A DNA stretch of 64,000 nt from CAVVUC01 sp963751395 (lineage in GTDB: Bacteria > Verrucomicrobiota > Verrucomicrobiia > Chthoniobacterales > Chthoniobacteraceae), in contig CAVVUC010000004.1 of assembly GCA_963751395.1 (NCBI GenBank), positions 62,001-126,000 on the forward strand, read 5' to 3'. A program made the position numbers and the translations under genes. Under the pieces are notes generated by a model, which saw only the letters and a program-made list of their open reading frames with translations, searched no databases and was not told the origin of the DNA. Below are positions 23,966-32,130 of this stretch, piece after piece (the stretch's first letter is position 1; each line of letters begins with the position of its first letter).

Positions 23966-25153
23966 TCACTCCCCGCGACAAGGGCCGGGCCGGTTCAGCG
24001 CGAGGTTCTTCAAAACCCACTCGTATTCCCCCGCGATGCTGGGGACGATCCCGCCGCTGCGGAGTTCTTCCGGCAGCACATCGAAGGTGTAGGTCTCGAT
24101 TTCGAGATGCTCGACGGAATGCAGGAGCGCGAAAAACTGCGGCGTGAGAGCGGGTGCCGTCGAGGAGAGCGCGCCGTATCTCTCCACGAAAAGCGGCACG
24201 TGAAAATGAACGCGCATCTGCTCCGCTTCGGCGAGCCGGTCGGCTTGCTCAAGAGCGTCGGGCAGGTCGGTCCATGAAAGCAGTTCTCCCGAACCCTGGC
24301 GCGCTTTGACCTGGTGCAAATAGACCGGCTCACAAAACCGCCGAAGCGCCTCGAACGCCTCCGCGCCCGGAGTTGCGCTCAGCGCCGAGCTGATCTGCAC
24401 CTTGGAGATGCGGATGCCCTCGCGCTGGAATCTCCGAAATGACGCGACGAGCTCTTCGAACTGGAGCGCGACGTGGCAGGTGTCGAAGCAGACGCCGAGA
24501 TGGCGGCGAAGCGATTCCTCGGACACGCGCCATTGTGCCAGCGGCAGGAGCGACTCGTTGAAAAAGCGGATCGTCTCGTCGGTCGTTTCGAGGAAGCAGG
24601 CCGGTTCGGGTTCGAGGCCGAGATGAATTTCGCGGCCGGTGCGCTGGCGGATCGCGTCGAGGTGAACGACGCAGTCGAGCAACATTTCCGCCATGGTCCG
24701 CACGTCGTCCCCACCAGCGATCCACGGTTTGAACGAACCCGGAACGGTGCTGATGCTGCCGGTCATTCCATCCGGCAGAAGGTCGGCGAGAATGTCGGCA
24801 AGGAGGTTTGTGTAGTCGCGTCGTTCGGCAGTCCGCCAGTCCGGCGCATAGACCTGCTCCTTCACGCGCCCCGAGTGGAAGCGCCCGTAGGGGAATCCGT
24901 TGATGGTGAAAGCGTAGAGATCGTGCTCCGTGAAAAAGCGCTTCGCCGGCTCGCGAGCCTCTGACGAATCCAGTTCGCGAGCAGCCTGATTGCTGAGGCG
25001 CAGGCCCAGGCCGAAGGTTTCCGACGGCGCGACCAGCGCGCGCACCGCCAGCGCATGTTCACGGATCGCAGCGAAGTTTTCGGCCCAAGTCTCGCCGCGA
25101 TGGACGTTGAGGCAGTAGGTCAGGTGGACGGGTGGCTGTCGTTCGATCAGCAT
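23966..25153 (-). CDS. eboE: EboE-type TIM-barrel protein (sugar isomerase-like)
   Basis: A 395-residue protein of the xylose-isomerase-like TIM-barrel group, matching the EboE family of the eboABCDEF cluster: HLTYCLNVHRGETW at the N-terminus, AFTINGFPYGRFH, HLGLEPEPACFLETT, and GVCFDTCHVALQFE with metal-type acidic and histidine residues. The ebo cluster is required for export of the scytonemin precursor in cyanobacteria and occurs in several bacterial phyla and algae; the chemical role of EboE is not known. The ATG at 25153 lies about 7 bases downstream of a tandem CGTCATT repeat. It is the last gene of the ebo operon, 123 bases after eboD. Confidence 0.88.
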   Translation of the reverse strand: MLIERQPPVHLTYCLNVHRGETWAENFAAIREHALAVRALVAPSETFGLGLRLSNQAARELDSSEAREPAKRFFTEHDLYAFTINGFPYGRFHSGRVKEQVYAPDWRTAERRDYTNLLADILADLLPDGMTGSISTVPGSFKPWIAGGDDVRTMAEMLLDCVVHLDAIRQRTGREIHLGLEPEPACFLETTDETIRFFNESLLPLAQWRVSEESLRRHLGVCFDTCHVALQFEELVASFRRFQREGIRISKVQISSALSATPGAEAFEALRRFCEPVYLHQVKARQGSGELLSWTDLPDALEQADRLAEAEQMRVHFHVPLFVERYGALSSTAPALTPQFFALLHSVEHLEIETYTFDVLPEELRSGGIVPSIAGEYEWVLKNLALNRPGPCRGE

Positions 25154-25159
25154 GGCGAG

Positions 25160-25297
25160 GAAGGAATGACGAATGACGAATGACGAATGACGAATGAAGC
25201 CCGAAGCACGAACAAAACACTTCGTCGCCCGGAATCACCGTTCGTCATTCGGACTTCGTCATTCCTTCGTGCTTCGTCATTCGTCATTCGTCATTTT
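25160..25297. repeat. Heptamer tandem repeat palindrome between eboD and eboE
   Basis: The plus strand has four tandem GAATGAC-type units at 25163-25197 and then TCATTCGTCATTCGTCATT at 25277-25295, with related inverted words between (GAAGCACGAA and TTCGTGCTTC). The element supplies the last codons of eboD (MTNDE and stop) and reaches to within 7 bases of the eboE start. Confidence 0.85.
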
Positions 25298-26434
25298 CCC
25301 AAGTGCTTCGATCGCCGCCTTCATGACGCACAAGTCGATCTCATGCACCTCGTGCCGCTTGCCGATTCCGAGTGGAAACGTGACGCACAGCTCGCCGCCG
25401 AGATGCTCCTTAAATTCACGCAGGCCGTCGAAAATCTCCGGTGTTCCGAGAAGCGCCGACCATGTTGGCAGGCCGCTGGCTGCGAGGCCGGCGTGAAGTT
25501 TCGCGAAAGCTTCAGGCTCCAGCCAGCCCCTGGCCACTGCGTAACTCGAATCCGCCAGCATCCCGACGGCGACGGCTTCCCCGTGCGAGATTTCGAATCC
25601 GGACAACATCTCCAGCTTGTGCGCCGCCCAGTGACCGAAGTCGAGCGGGCGGGCGCGTCCGAACTCGAAAGGGTCGCCGCTTGTGCGGATGTGATCGAGA
25701 TGCAGTTCGGCGCAGCGGACGACGAGTTGCTGCATGGCTGCAAAGTCGCGGTCGCGGAAGCGCGCGGCGCTCGCACAGAGGAAATCGAAAAATGCGCCGT
25801 CACGAATCAACGCCACCTTGAACGCCTCGGCGACGCCACCGCGCCATTCGCGGTCGGAAAGCGAAAGGAGGAAGTCGAAGTCGTTGATCACGGCAAAAGG
25901 CGGCGCGAAAGTGCCGAGCGCGTTTTTTCCACCGGCGAAGTTGATGCCGTTTTTCACTCCGACTCCACCGTCGGCCTGTGCCAGCACCGTGGACGGCAGC
26001 CGCACGACGCGCAGGCCGCGATGAACCAGCGACGCCGCGAAGCCGACCGCATCGAGCACCGCGCCGCCGCCGGCTGCGACAACGAATGAATGCCGGTCGA
26101 GCCGGAGTCCGAGCATCGCTCCCGCCATTTTCTCGATGCGCGAAAAATCGTTCTTCGCCTCTTCGCCGCCGGGAACGGTCCTCGGTTCCGCCGCCAGTTC
26201 GATGCGACTCGGATGCGCCGCCGCGTAAGCTCCGATCGCCGCGATCAGGTTTGGGCTGGCCGCTTCGAGATTTGAATCGACAAAAAACATCGCGCGGTGC
26301 CTCCGATTTTCCTGCAACCGGTCGAGCGTGTCTGCGAGCGCCCGGTTTTCTGGAGCAAAAACACCGTGCGTAAAGACGACGGGGAAGTCGAACGAGACTG
26401 TCAGCCGTTGATGAATGAATTTCTCTGTAGTCAC
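25277..26434 (-). CDS. eboD: EboD, 3-dehydroquinate synthase-like sugar-phosphate cyclase
   Basis: A 385-residue member of the sugar phosphate cyclase superfamily. NAD-binding and glycine motif AAGGGAVLDAVGFAAS, the loop RLPSTVLAQADGGVGVKNG, and metal-site regions GVAEAFKVALI, DFGHWAAHKLE and ISHGEAVAVGM are all present. It differs from AroB and fits the EboD branch, whose substrate is unknown. It starts with GTG at 26434, whose GTGA overlaps the eboF stop, so translation is likely coupled. The final residues MTNDE come from the palindromic heptamer repeat described separately, which suggests that the original stop codon was replaced by repeat sequence. Confidence 0.9.
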   Translation of the reverse strand: MTTEKFIHQRLTVSFDFPVVFTHGVFAPENRALADTLDRLQENRRHRAMFFVDSNLEAASPNLIAAIGAYAAAHPSRIELAAEPRTVPGGEEAKNDFSRIEKMAGAMLGLRLDRHSFVVAAGGGAVLDAVGFAASLVHRGLRVVRLPSTVLAQADGGVGVKNGINFAGGKNALGTFAPPFAVINDFDFLLSLSDREWRGGVAEAFKVALIRDGAFFDFLCASAARFRDRDFAAMQQLVVRCAELHLDHIRTSGDPFEFGRARPLDFGHWAAHKLEMLSGFEISHGEAVAVGMLADSSYAVARGWLEPEAFAKLHAGLAASGLPTWSALLGTPEIFDGLREFKEHLGGELCVTFPLGIGKRHEVHEIDLCVMKAAIEALGKMTNDE

Positions 26435-27714
26435 GAATCCAGCCAGTTCCTTGTTGCCAGTGCGAGCCCGACAAGGTTCGCCGGCGCGTCCGGGAAATCA
26501 ACCGACGAAGTCCACGCGATCTCGGTGCCCGCGCCGGTGCGCCCGTGCGAGCCGCGGATGCGCGTGGTGTCCATGCTCACGCTGAGCGGAGGCCAGCCGA
26601 AGAAAAGCTCGCACGGGTCGTAGCCGGGCTTGTTGTGAATATCGACGTGCGTCGCGTAGTCGGGAGCCTCGCGCTTTTCGCGCCACCACGGATACGCGAA
26701 CCACGCGCCCGGCTTCGCGACCAGCACGAGATCGCCGCTGCGCGCGTGGTCGATCTTCCATTCCTTCTGTGCTTCCCTGTCGAGGATCGCTTCGACGCCG
26801 GGGAGTCCGGCGAGCGCGCTCCGGGCTTTCTCCGTGGCCCCGGAATCGGCGGTGAAAACATGCGCGACCTGGTGATCGACCATGGCAAACGCGCGGCTCG
26901 AAAACAGATCGGCGTAGCTCATTTTTTTGATCGAGCGCGACGCGAGAAGTCCGGCATCGCGCAGGCATTGATTTGGAAAAATCGCTCCGCCGGTGACAGG
27001 CTCGATCGCGTAGTCGCCGAAGAACAGGAACTCATATCCAAGCGCGTGGGCCTCGGCGCGCAGTCGGTCGAGATGGCCGAGCAGCACACTCATGGCGACT
27101 TCGGCCTGCCTGCTGTCGGGGCCGTGGCGTTGCAAGTCGTAGTCGAGATGCGGGACGTAACTGAAGAGCACGTCGGGCGCGAGATCGCGCATCGCCATCG
27201 TCGCGCAGGTGGCATCGACGATCCAGTCGCTCGACTTGCGCGAGGCGAGCGGGCCCCAGTAGTTCATGAGGTTGAACGGACGCCCGACGCTTTGCTCAAG
27301 CCGCGGCCCGAACTCACGCGGCTGCGCGTAGCAGTCCTGAATCATGCCGCCCCCGTGCTTGTGGATCGGCGCGGGCGACAGCACGAGATCGACTTCCTCG
27401 CCGAGGCTTTGCTGCCAGAACATCATGCCGACGCGACCCCCGCGGTGGCGGAAGTTTTTCCAAATCCGCCCGCCCTGCACGAGCGCTGCGGATTGTTCCC
27501 AGAAGAGAATCTTGTGGAGATCGCGAAAGAAAAGTCCGTTGGCGACCAGCCCGTGCGACTCGGGCGCGGACGCGGTGCGGAAGCTGGCCTGCGCCGTGCA
27601 GGTGACGGCGGGAAAAACGGAGGCGGCTTTTTGAAACGTGAACGCGCGCTGTTTCTGCGCAAGCTCCCAGCCGAGCGCGGCGATCTGGACGACGAGCAGC
27701 TTTTTTTGTGACAT
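26431..27714 (-). CDS. eboF: EboF, nucleotide pyrophosphatase/alkaline phosphatase superfamily protein
   Basis: A 427-residue phosphodiesterase-type protein. The nucleophile region FPAVTCTAQASFRT with APESHGLVANG matches the nucleotide pyrophosphatase fold. Metal-ligand candidates are PHLDYDLQRHGPDS, FFGDYAIEP (where most relatives have a DH pair) and MVDHQVAHV; DIHNKPGYDPCELFFG is near the end. The Tyr in place of His in the second site is a difference to note. It belongs with eboC, eboD and eboE, as in known ebo clusters. No signal peptide is apparent. The 5' leader contains the tandem CTGATTTC repeat, ending 14 bases before the ATG at 27714. Confidence 0.87.
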   Translation of the reverse strand: MSQKKLLVVQIAALGWELAQKQRAFTFQKAASVFPAVTCTAQASFRTASAPESHGLVANGLFFRDLHKILFWEQSAALVQGGRIWKNFRHRGGRVGMMFWQQSLGEEVDLVLSPAPIHKHGGGMIQDCYAQPREFGPRLEQSVGRPFNLMNYWGPLASRKSSDWIVDATCATMAMRDLAPDVLFSYVPHLDYDLQRHGPDSRQAEVAMSVLLGHLDRLRAEAHALGYEFLFFGDYAIEPVTGGAIFPNQCLRDAGLLASRSIKKMSYADLFSSRAFAMVDHQVAHVFTADSGATEKARSALAGLPGVEAILDREAQKEWKIDHARSGDLVLVAKPGAWFAYPWWREKREAPDYATHVDIHNKPGYDPCELFFGWPPLSVSMDTTRIRGSHGRTGAGTEIAWTSSVDFPDAPANLVGLALATRNWLDS

Positions 27715-27730
27715 GCGACTGGCAGAATAA

Positions 27731-27754
27731 TCTGGAAATCAGGAAATCAGGAAA
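27731..27754 (-). repeat. 8-base tandem repeat (CTGATTTC) directly upstream of eboF
   Basis: Read on the gene strand: TTTCCTGATTTCCTGATTTCC then AGATT, 14 bases before the eboF start codon. Same orientation relative to its gene as the copies before rlmI and the lipoprotein gene. Confidence 0.8.
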
Positions 27755-27780
27755 AGAAATCTTGGGACTGATCCAACCAA

Positions 27781-28071
27781 CGCGTGTCATTCCGAGCGCA
27801 GCGAGGAGTCCCGCAATCCATGCTTGGCGTCATTTGTGGGAGTGCGCCGCCCGCCTCCGCCTCCGCGCTTACCGCCTTTCCTCGGTGCGCTTGCCAATGA
27901 TGTCATCGGAAACAGGAGTTCAAGGAATTGCGCACAATGATCGGAGGGACGAGTTCCACGAGTCCCACACTCGAGAAGCCGGGGACTCGCAGAGCTCGTC
28001 CCTCCGAGTGGAAGCGATCCTTGGCGACGCCGGCAAAACCCCGTTTTGTGAGAGCCTCGGAATGACACACG
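27781..28071. repeat. ~290-bp intergenic element with nested inverted repeats between eboC and eboF
   Basis: Outer arms GTGTCATTCCGAG (from 27782) and CTCGGAATGACAC (28056-28068) face each other. Inside, TCGGAGGGACGAGTTC (27941-27956) and GCTCGTCCCTCCGA (27994-28007) form a second palindrome. The whole 424-base gap between eboC and eboF has no credible gene. The outer word resembles the arms of the palindrome at 59815-59901 (GTCATTCTGAGCGCAGCGA against GTCATTCCGAGCGCAGCGA). Confidence 0.8.
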
Positions 28072-28138
28072 TCTTTGGTTCTTTCGAATGCGAAAAACAA
28101 TTAGCAGCAGTCCGATTGTTCTTCGAAATTGAGATTAG

Positions 28139-28894
28139 TCAGCTCGCGTAGAAGCGTTTGCCGAGAGCGCGGCTGAGGGGCCAGAGGGCGATGAGCGCGA
28201 GGGCGGCGATGATGCCGGCGGCGCTGCGCGAGGCGAGGCAGAATGCGGCCTGGAGAAAAAGCAGGCCGCGCAACAGCGAGCCGATCAACGGCGGAATGCG
28301 CGGGTCGGCGGTTTCGCGGCGGGCGAACATTGCGACGGCGAAAATGTAAACGGTGGTCGCCAGAGCGGCGACGAGCGCGCCCGGTGAGGAGTGAAGTTGC
28401 GCCAGCGGGAGGCACGCGGCCGCGCCGAGCAGAACGCTGAGTCCGCGGCAGGCGGCCATCGTGAGAGGGCCGATGAGAGGGAACTTTTTCAGCCAGAGAT
28501 TGTATCCGACGATTGCGGCAAAGAGCGCCACGCCGGGCAGCAGCATCGTTCCGTGAATCGCGCACAGCGACAAGCCGAGCACGAACAGCCCGACGGTGGC
28601 CACCCACACAGCAGCCGGCCGCACCGCGCCGCTCGGAAGCGGTCGGTCGGGGCGCTCGCGCCGGTCTTCGTCGAGGTCGGCGAGGTCGTTGAGCAGAAGC
28701 CCGGAGCTGTAAAAGCAGAGGCTGGCACCAATCGCGAGGAAGGCACGCGACGCCACGAATTCGCCCCCGGATGCGAGCAGGAACCCGGCAAGCGGGTCGC
28801 CGGGAACCGTGAAAAGGTTCGGCACCCGCAGGAGTTGCAGCCAGTTTTTCAGCGCGTGTTTCAGTACCACTAAAAACCGGGTTGCGCGCCGCAT
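28139..28894 (-). CDS. eboC: EboC, UbiA-like membrane prenyltransferase
   Basis: An integral membrane protein of the UbiA superfamily of about 251 residues with about eight hydrophobic segments. The first aspartate motif is NDLADLDEDRRERPDRPLPSG (residues near 60-80), which binds prenyl diphosphate through magnesium in relatives. ACRGLSVLLGAAACLPL matches the EboC branch. Start choice is uncertain: a GTG at 28903, the ATG at 28894, and a GTG further on (near 28870) are all in frame. The first two lie inside a terminator-like hairpin of the symporter gene. It heads the ebo group here; eboA and the TatD-like eboB are absent on either side. Function beyond the ebo context is not established. Confidence 0.88.
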   Translation of the reverse strand: MRRATRFLVVLKHALKNWLQLLRVPNLFTVPGDPLAGFLLASGGEFVASRAFLAIGASLCFYSSGLLLNDLADLDEDRRERPDRPLPSGAVRPAAVWVATVGLFVLGLSLCAIHGTMLLPGVALFAAIVGYNLWLKKFPLIGPLTMAACRGLSVLLGAAACLPLAQLHSSPGALVAALATTVYIFAVAMFARRETADPRIPPLIGSLLRGLLFLQAAFCLASRSAAGIIAALALIALWPLSRALGKRFYAS

Positions 28895-28912
28895 TGACGA
28901 CACGCAACCCGG
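28867..28912 (-). terminator. Terminator-like hairpin overlapping the start of eboC
   Basis: On the minus strand CCGGGTTGCG (28912-28903) pairs with CGCAACCCGG (28886-28877), followed by TTTTT. It lies 17 bases after the symporter stop codon, so it fits a terminator for that gene. Its loop contains the eboC ATG (28894), so it may also act as an attenuator or mean that eboC starts further downstream. Confidence 0.72.
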
Positions 28913-28928
28913 CAGGGAATTTTTCCGG

Positions 28929-30743
28929 CTAGCCCGTGAAGTAGAGGTAGGCGCCGATGATGAACGCCATGATGACGCAGGAGGCCAGCACGTCTGTCCA
29001 GTGCCAGCTTTCGCGTGTGAGGCGGCGGTCTTCTTCGGTGGCCGTGGCGAAGGTCAGGCCCTTGATCTGAGCCTGGTCGGGTTCAGGTGTGGCGTAGCTG
29101 ACGAGCACCATCACGACTGCGGAGACGAGTGTGATGAGGATGCTGAAGTATTGGAAGTTGATGTTGTTGATGATCCAGAGGAACGAGCCTTCCGGATAGC
29201 TCTTGAAAAGCCCGAGCGTGATGGGCGTGTCCACCGCCATGCGGAAGATGCCGACGACGAAGCCAATGATCATCGCCCAGAAGCAGCCCTTCGCGTTCAG
29301 TCGCTTCCAGAACACGCCGAAGAAGAACACCACGAAAATGGGCGGTGCGAGGTAGCCCTGCACCGATTGCAGGTATTCGTAAAGACCGTGCGCGCCTTTG
29401 ACGACCGGAATCCAGATCAGCGCGATGATCACCATGACCACGGTCGCGATGCGGCCCATGTGAACCAGTTCGTGCTGGCTGGCCTTGGGGCGAATCTTTT
29501 CATAGATGTCCACGGTAAACAGGGTCGAGCAGGCGTTGAACACGCCGGCGAGCGAACCCATGAGCGCGGAGAGCAATCCGGCGACCACGATGCCGCGAAG
29601 GCCCGGCGGCAGGAGATATTGCACCATCAGCGGGAACGCGCCCTGCGAGCCGCCGGGCTTGTTGAATTCCGCCGTGAGTTCCGGGATCATGTTTTTCTGG
29701 ACGATGGCGAAGCAGATCAGGCCGGGAATGATGAACAGGTAAACCGGAAAGAGCTTCAGGAAAGCGGCGAAGATGCTGCCTTCGCGCGCGACTTTCTGGT
29801 TCGGAGCGCCGAGGGCCCGCTGCACGATGTATTGGTCGGTACACCAGTACCAGAGGCCGATGACCGGCGCGCAGATGGCCATCCCGAGCCACGGGAAGTT
29901 GTTGTTGAAATACCAGGCTTGTTTGACGATCTCGCCGTTGACGACCTCCTTCACCGGCGCCCACGTGGCGATCTGCCCGGCGGGAACCAGCGGCTTCCAG
30001 AGGTTGAACATTTCCGAACCGCACGTCTCGCGAAGCACCTGCCAGCCTCCCAGCTTGTGCAAACCGTAGAACGTGAGCAGCGCCGAGCCGCCTATGAGAA
30101 TCACCACCTGCACGGCGTCGTTGTAAGCCACGGCCCGCATGCCGCCGAGGGCGGTGTAGAGACCCGTCAACACGATGACCGAGATGGAGCCGATCCAGAA
30201 ACTGTCGATCACCGCGCTGCCGAGCGTGATCTGCAGTTCCGGCAGCAGGGTGCTGAAGACCACGCCACCGGCGAAAATACCGACGGCGATTTTCGAAAGG
30301 ATGAACGTGATGATCGACACGATCGAGAGGACGTAACGCGAGCCGGTCGAGAACCGGCGTTCCAGGAACTCCGGCATCGTGAACACCATCGAGCGCATGT
30401 AGAACGGCACGAACACCCAGGCCAGAACGAGCAGACACCAGGCGTGCAGTTCGTAGTGCGCGAGGGCCACTCCGTCTTTCGCGCCTGAACCCGCGAGGCC
30501 GACGATGTGCTCGGAGCCGATGTTCGAGGCGAAGATCGACGCGCCGATGACCCACCAGCCGAGGTTGCGCCCGGCGAGGAAGTAATCGGCGGCGGTGTCT
30601 TTGTTCTTGCTCACGACCCACCAGGCGACGCCGAGCAGGAGGGAGAAATAGATCGCGATCGCCACCCAGTCGAGCGTCGCCATGTGCGACGAGACTGCAA
30701 GCAGCGGAGTGAAGGATGAGAGGAGTGGCGTCATTGTTTGCAT
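28929..30743 (-). CDS. Sodium:solute symporter, SSS family (SGLT-like)
   Basis: A 604-residue inner membrane symporter of the SSS family with around 14 predicted membrane segments. The core signature is clear: DYFLAGRNLGWWVIGASIFASNIGSEHIVGLAGSG split over the first helices, then PFYMRSMVFTMPEFLERRF, ALGGMRAVAYNDAVQ, and the sodium-site area LPPGLRGIVVAGLLSALMGSLAGVFNA. The length and these motifs fit the sugar (SGLT) branch. The gene lies 33 bases downstream of galM, so a hexose or similar sugar is a reasonable substrate by inference. In-frame ATG codons also occur at residues 4 and 21. A terminator hairpin follows the stop codon. Confidence 0.9.
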   Translation of the reverse strand: MQTMTPLLSSFTPLLAVSSHMATLDWVAIAIYFSLLLGVAWWVVSKNKDTAADYFLAGRNLGWWVIGASIFASNIGSEHIVGLAGSGAKDGVALAHYELHAWCLLVLAWVFVPFYMRSMVFTMPEFLERRFSTGSRYVLSIVSIITFILSKIAVGIFAGGVVFSTLLPELQITLGSAVIDSFWIGSISVIVLTGLYTALGGMRAVAYNDAVQVVILIGGSALLTFYGLHKLGGWQVLRETCGSEMFNLWKPLVPAGQIATWAPVKEVVNGEIVKQAWYFNNNFPWLGMAICAPVIGLWYWCTDQYIVQRALGAPNQKVAREGSIFAAFLKLFPVYLFIIPGLICFAIVQKNMIPELTAEFNKPGGSQGAFPLMVQYLLPPGLRGIVVAGLLSALMGSLAGVFNACSTLFTVDIYEKIRPKASQHELVHMGRIATVVMVIIALIWIPVVKGAHGLYEYLQSVQGYLAPPIFVVFFFGVFWKRLNAKGCFWAMIIGFVVGIFRMAVDTPITLGLFKSYPEGSFLWIINNINFQYFSILITLVSAVVMVLVSYATPEPDQAQIKGLTFATATEEDRRLTRESWHWTDVLASCVIMAFIIGAYLYFTG

Positions 30744-30776
30744 GTGATGTTTGGGATTGAAGAAATAAGGCGCGGC

Positions 30777-31925
30777 CTACTTTGCCGAGAAGGAATAAAC
30801 GGTCGTCGTCTTGTAGGTCTGGCCGGGACGAAGCACGGTCGATGGGAATTTCGGCTGGTTGGGCGAATCCGGGAAGTGCTGCGTCTCGAGGCAGAAGCCG
30901 TGGTATTGCTTGTAAACCTTGCCGCCTTTTCCGGTCAGCGTGCCGTCGAGGAAGTTGCCCGAGTAGAACTGGATGCCGGGCTGGTCGGTGGAAACTTTCA
31001 TCACCCGCCCGCTCTTCGGCTCAAACACTTCCGCCGCGATGCACTGTTTTGTGAGCGGGCACTTGTTCAACACATAATTGTGATCGTAGCCCACGGGCTT
31101 GCCGCCCACTTCCTTGATGCGCGCGCCAATCGCCGTCGGTTTGCGGAAATCCATCGGGGTGCCCTTGACCGCCTTCAACTCGCCGGTCGGGATGAGCGTC
31201 TTGTCCACCGGTGTGAAACGATCCGCGTTAATCTTCAACTCGTGATCGAGGACGCTGCCGTTGCCCGCGCCGGCGAGGTTGAAATAGGTGTGGTTGGTCA
31301 GATTGATGATCGTCGGCTTGTCCGTGGTCGCCTCGTAGGAAATGCGGAGCTGGTTCCGGTCGGTCAGCGTATAGGTCACCTTGGCGACGAGATTGCCGGG
31401 ATAACCTTCCTGCCCATCGGGGCTATGGAGCGTGAAGCGAACGGTTGGTTGCGTCGCTTTTACGATCTGTCCCTGCCAAACCTGCTTGTCGAAGCCTTTC
31501 ACTCCCCCGTGGAGATGATTCGGCCCGTCGTTGGTCGCGAGCTTGTAGGTCTTGCCGTCGAGCGTGAATTTGCCCTTCGCGATCCGGTTCGCGTACCGGC
31601 CGGCGATGCAGCCGAAGTACGGGCATTTGGTGAAGTAAGGCTTGAGCGTTTTGTAACCGAGCGAGACGTCTGCCAGCTTGCCGGCGCGATCGGGCACCAG
31701 AAGATCGACGACCATCGCGCCGTAAGTCGCGAGGCTGACCTGCAAGCCGTTTTTGTTCGTCAGCGTGTAAAGCTCGACCTTTTGTCCCTCCTCGGTTTTG
31801 CCAAAAGGTTTCACGACCACCGAGTCGGTGGCGGCTTTCGCGTTTGTGAGTGCGACTCCCGATCCGATCACCATGATGGCCAGGATTCGGGTGTAATTGT
31901 TGAGTGCGATTTTAGAGGAGAGCAT
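30777..31925 (-). CDS. galM: Aldose 1-epimerase (mutarotase), exported
   Basis: Aldose 1-epimerase interconverts alpha and beta anomers of sugars. I start at the ATG at 31925 because it gives a signal peptide (LNNYTRILAIMVIGSGVALTNAKA), so the enzyme is probably periplasmic. Conserved sites are present: GRYANRIAKGKF, the histidine in NHLHGG, the second histidine in NLTNHTYFNLAG, GYDHNYVL, and the catalytic glutamate in FCLETQHFPDSPNQP. The mature length of about 350 residues is standard. It is followed by a sugar-type symporter, a common pairing that presents the right anomer for uptake. The divergent aldolase gene starts 206 bases away. Confidence 0.93.
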   Translation of the reverse strand: MLSSKIALNNYTRILAIMVIGSGVALTNAKAATDSVVVKPFGKTEEGQKVELYTLTNKNGLQVSLATYGAMVVDLLVPDRAGKLADVSLGYKTLKPYFTKCPYFGCIAGRYANRIAKGKFTLDGKTYKLATNDGPNHLHGGVKGFDKQVWQGQIVKATQPTVRFTLHSPDGQEGYPGNLVAKVTYTLTDRNQLRISYEATTDKPTIINLTNHTYFNLAGAGNGSVLDHELKINADRFTPVDKTLIPTGELKAVKGTPMDFRKPTAIGARIKEVGGKPVGYDHNYVLNKCPLTKQCIAAEVFEPKSGRVMKVSTDQPGIQFYSGNFLDGTLTGKGGKVYKQYHGFCLETQHFPDSPNQPKFPSTVLRPGQTYKTTTVYSFSAK

Positions 31926-32130
31926 GTCGTTTTGAGTTGGAGTTGATCGGAGACTGGATAGAAAACTTCCGCTGGAATTGTATGGGCGGAAGCGGGTGGA
32001 TTCATTGACGGAGGGCTTTGTAAGTTCCCCTTGCATAATTGCCAATCCTAATTTTCAAGTGAAATTCTGCGGCGGTCGCCGTGAAAGCTTGGCACGCCGG
32101 CCTGTTCGTGTCAGCCTGCACCGCATCACC

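Noticed and set aside
25160..25297. Tandem heptamers as a possible CRISPR array
   Set aside because: Units are 7 bases without spacers of constant length and no cas genes are present.
27708..28151. A plus-strand gene between eboC and eboF
   Set aside because: The frame runs through nested intergenic repeats and has no recognisable protein features.
28809..30488. Plus-strand frame of 559 codons opposite the symporter
   Set aside because: The minus strand encodes an unmistakable SSS transporter; the opposite frame is histidine/arginine-rich noise.
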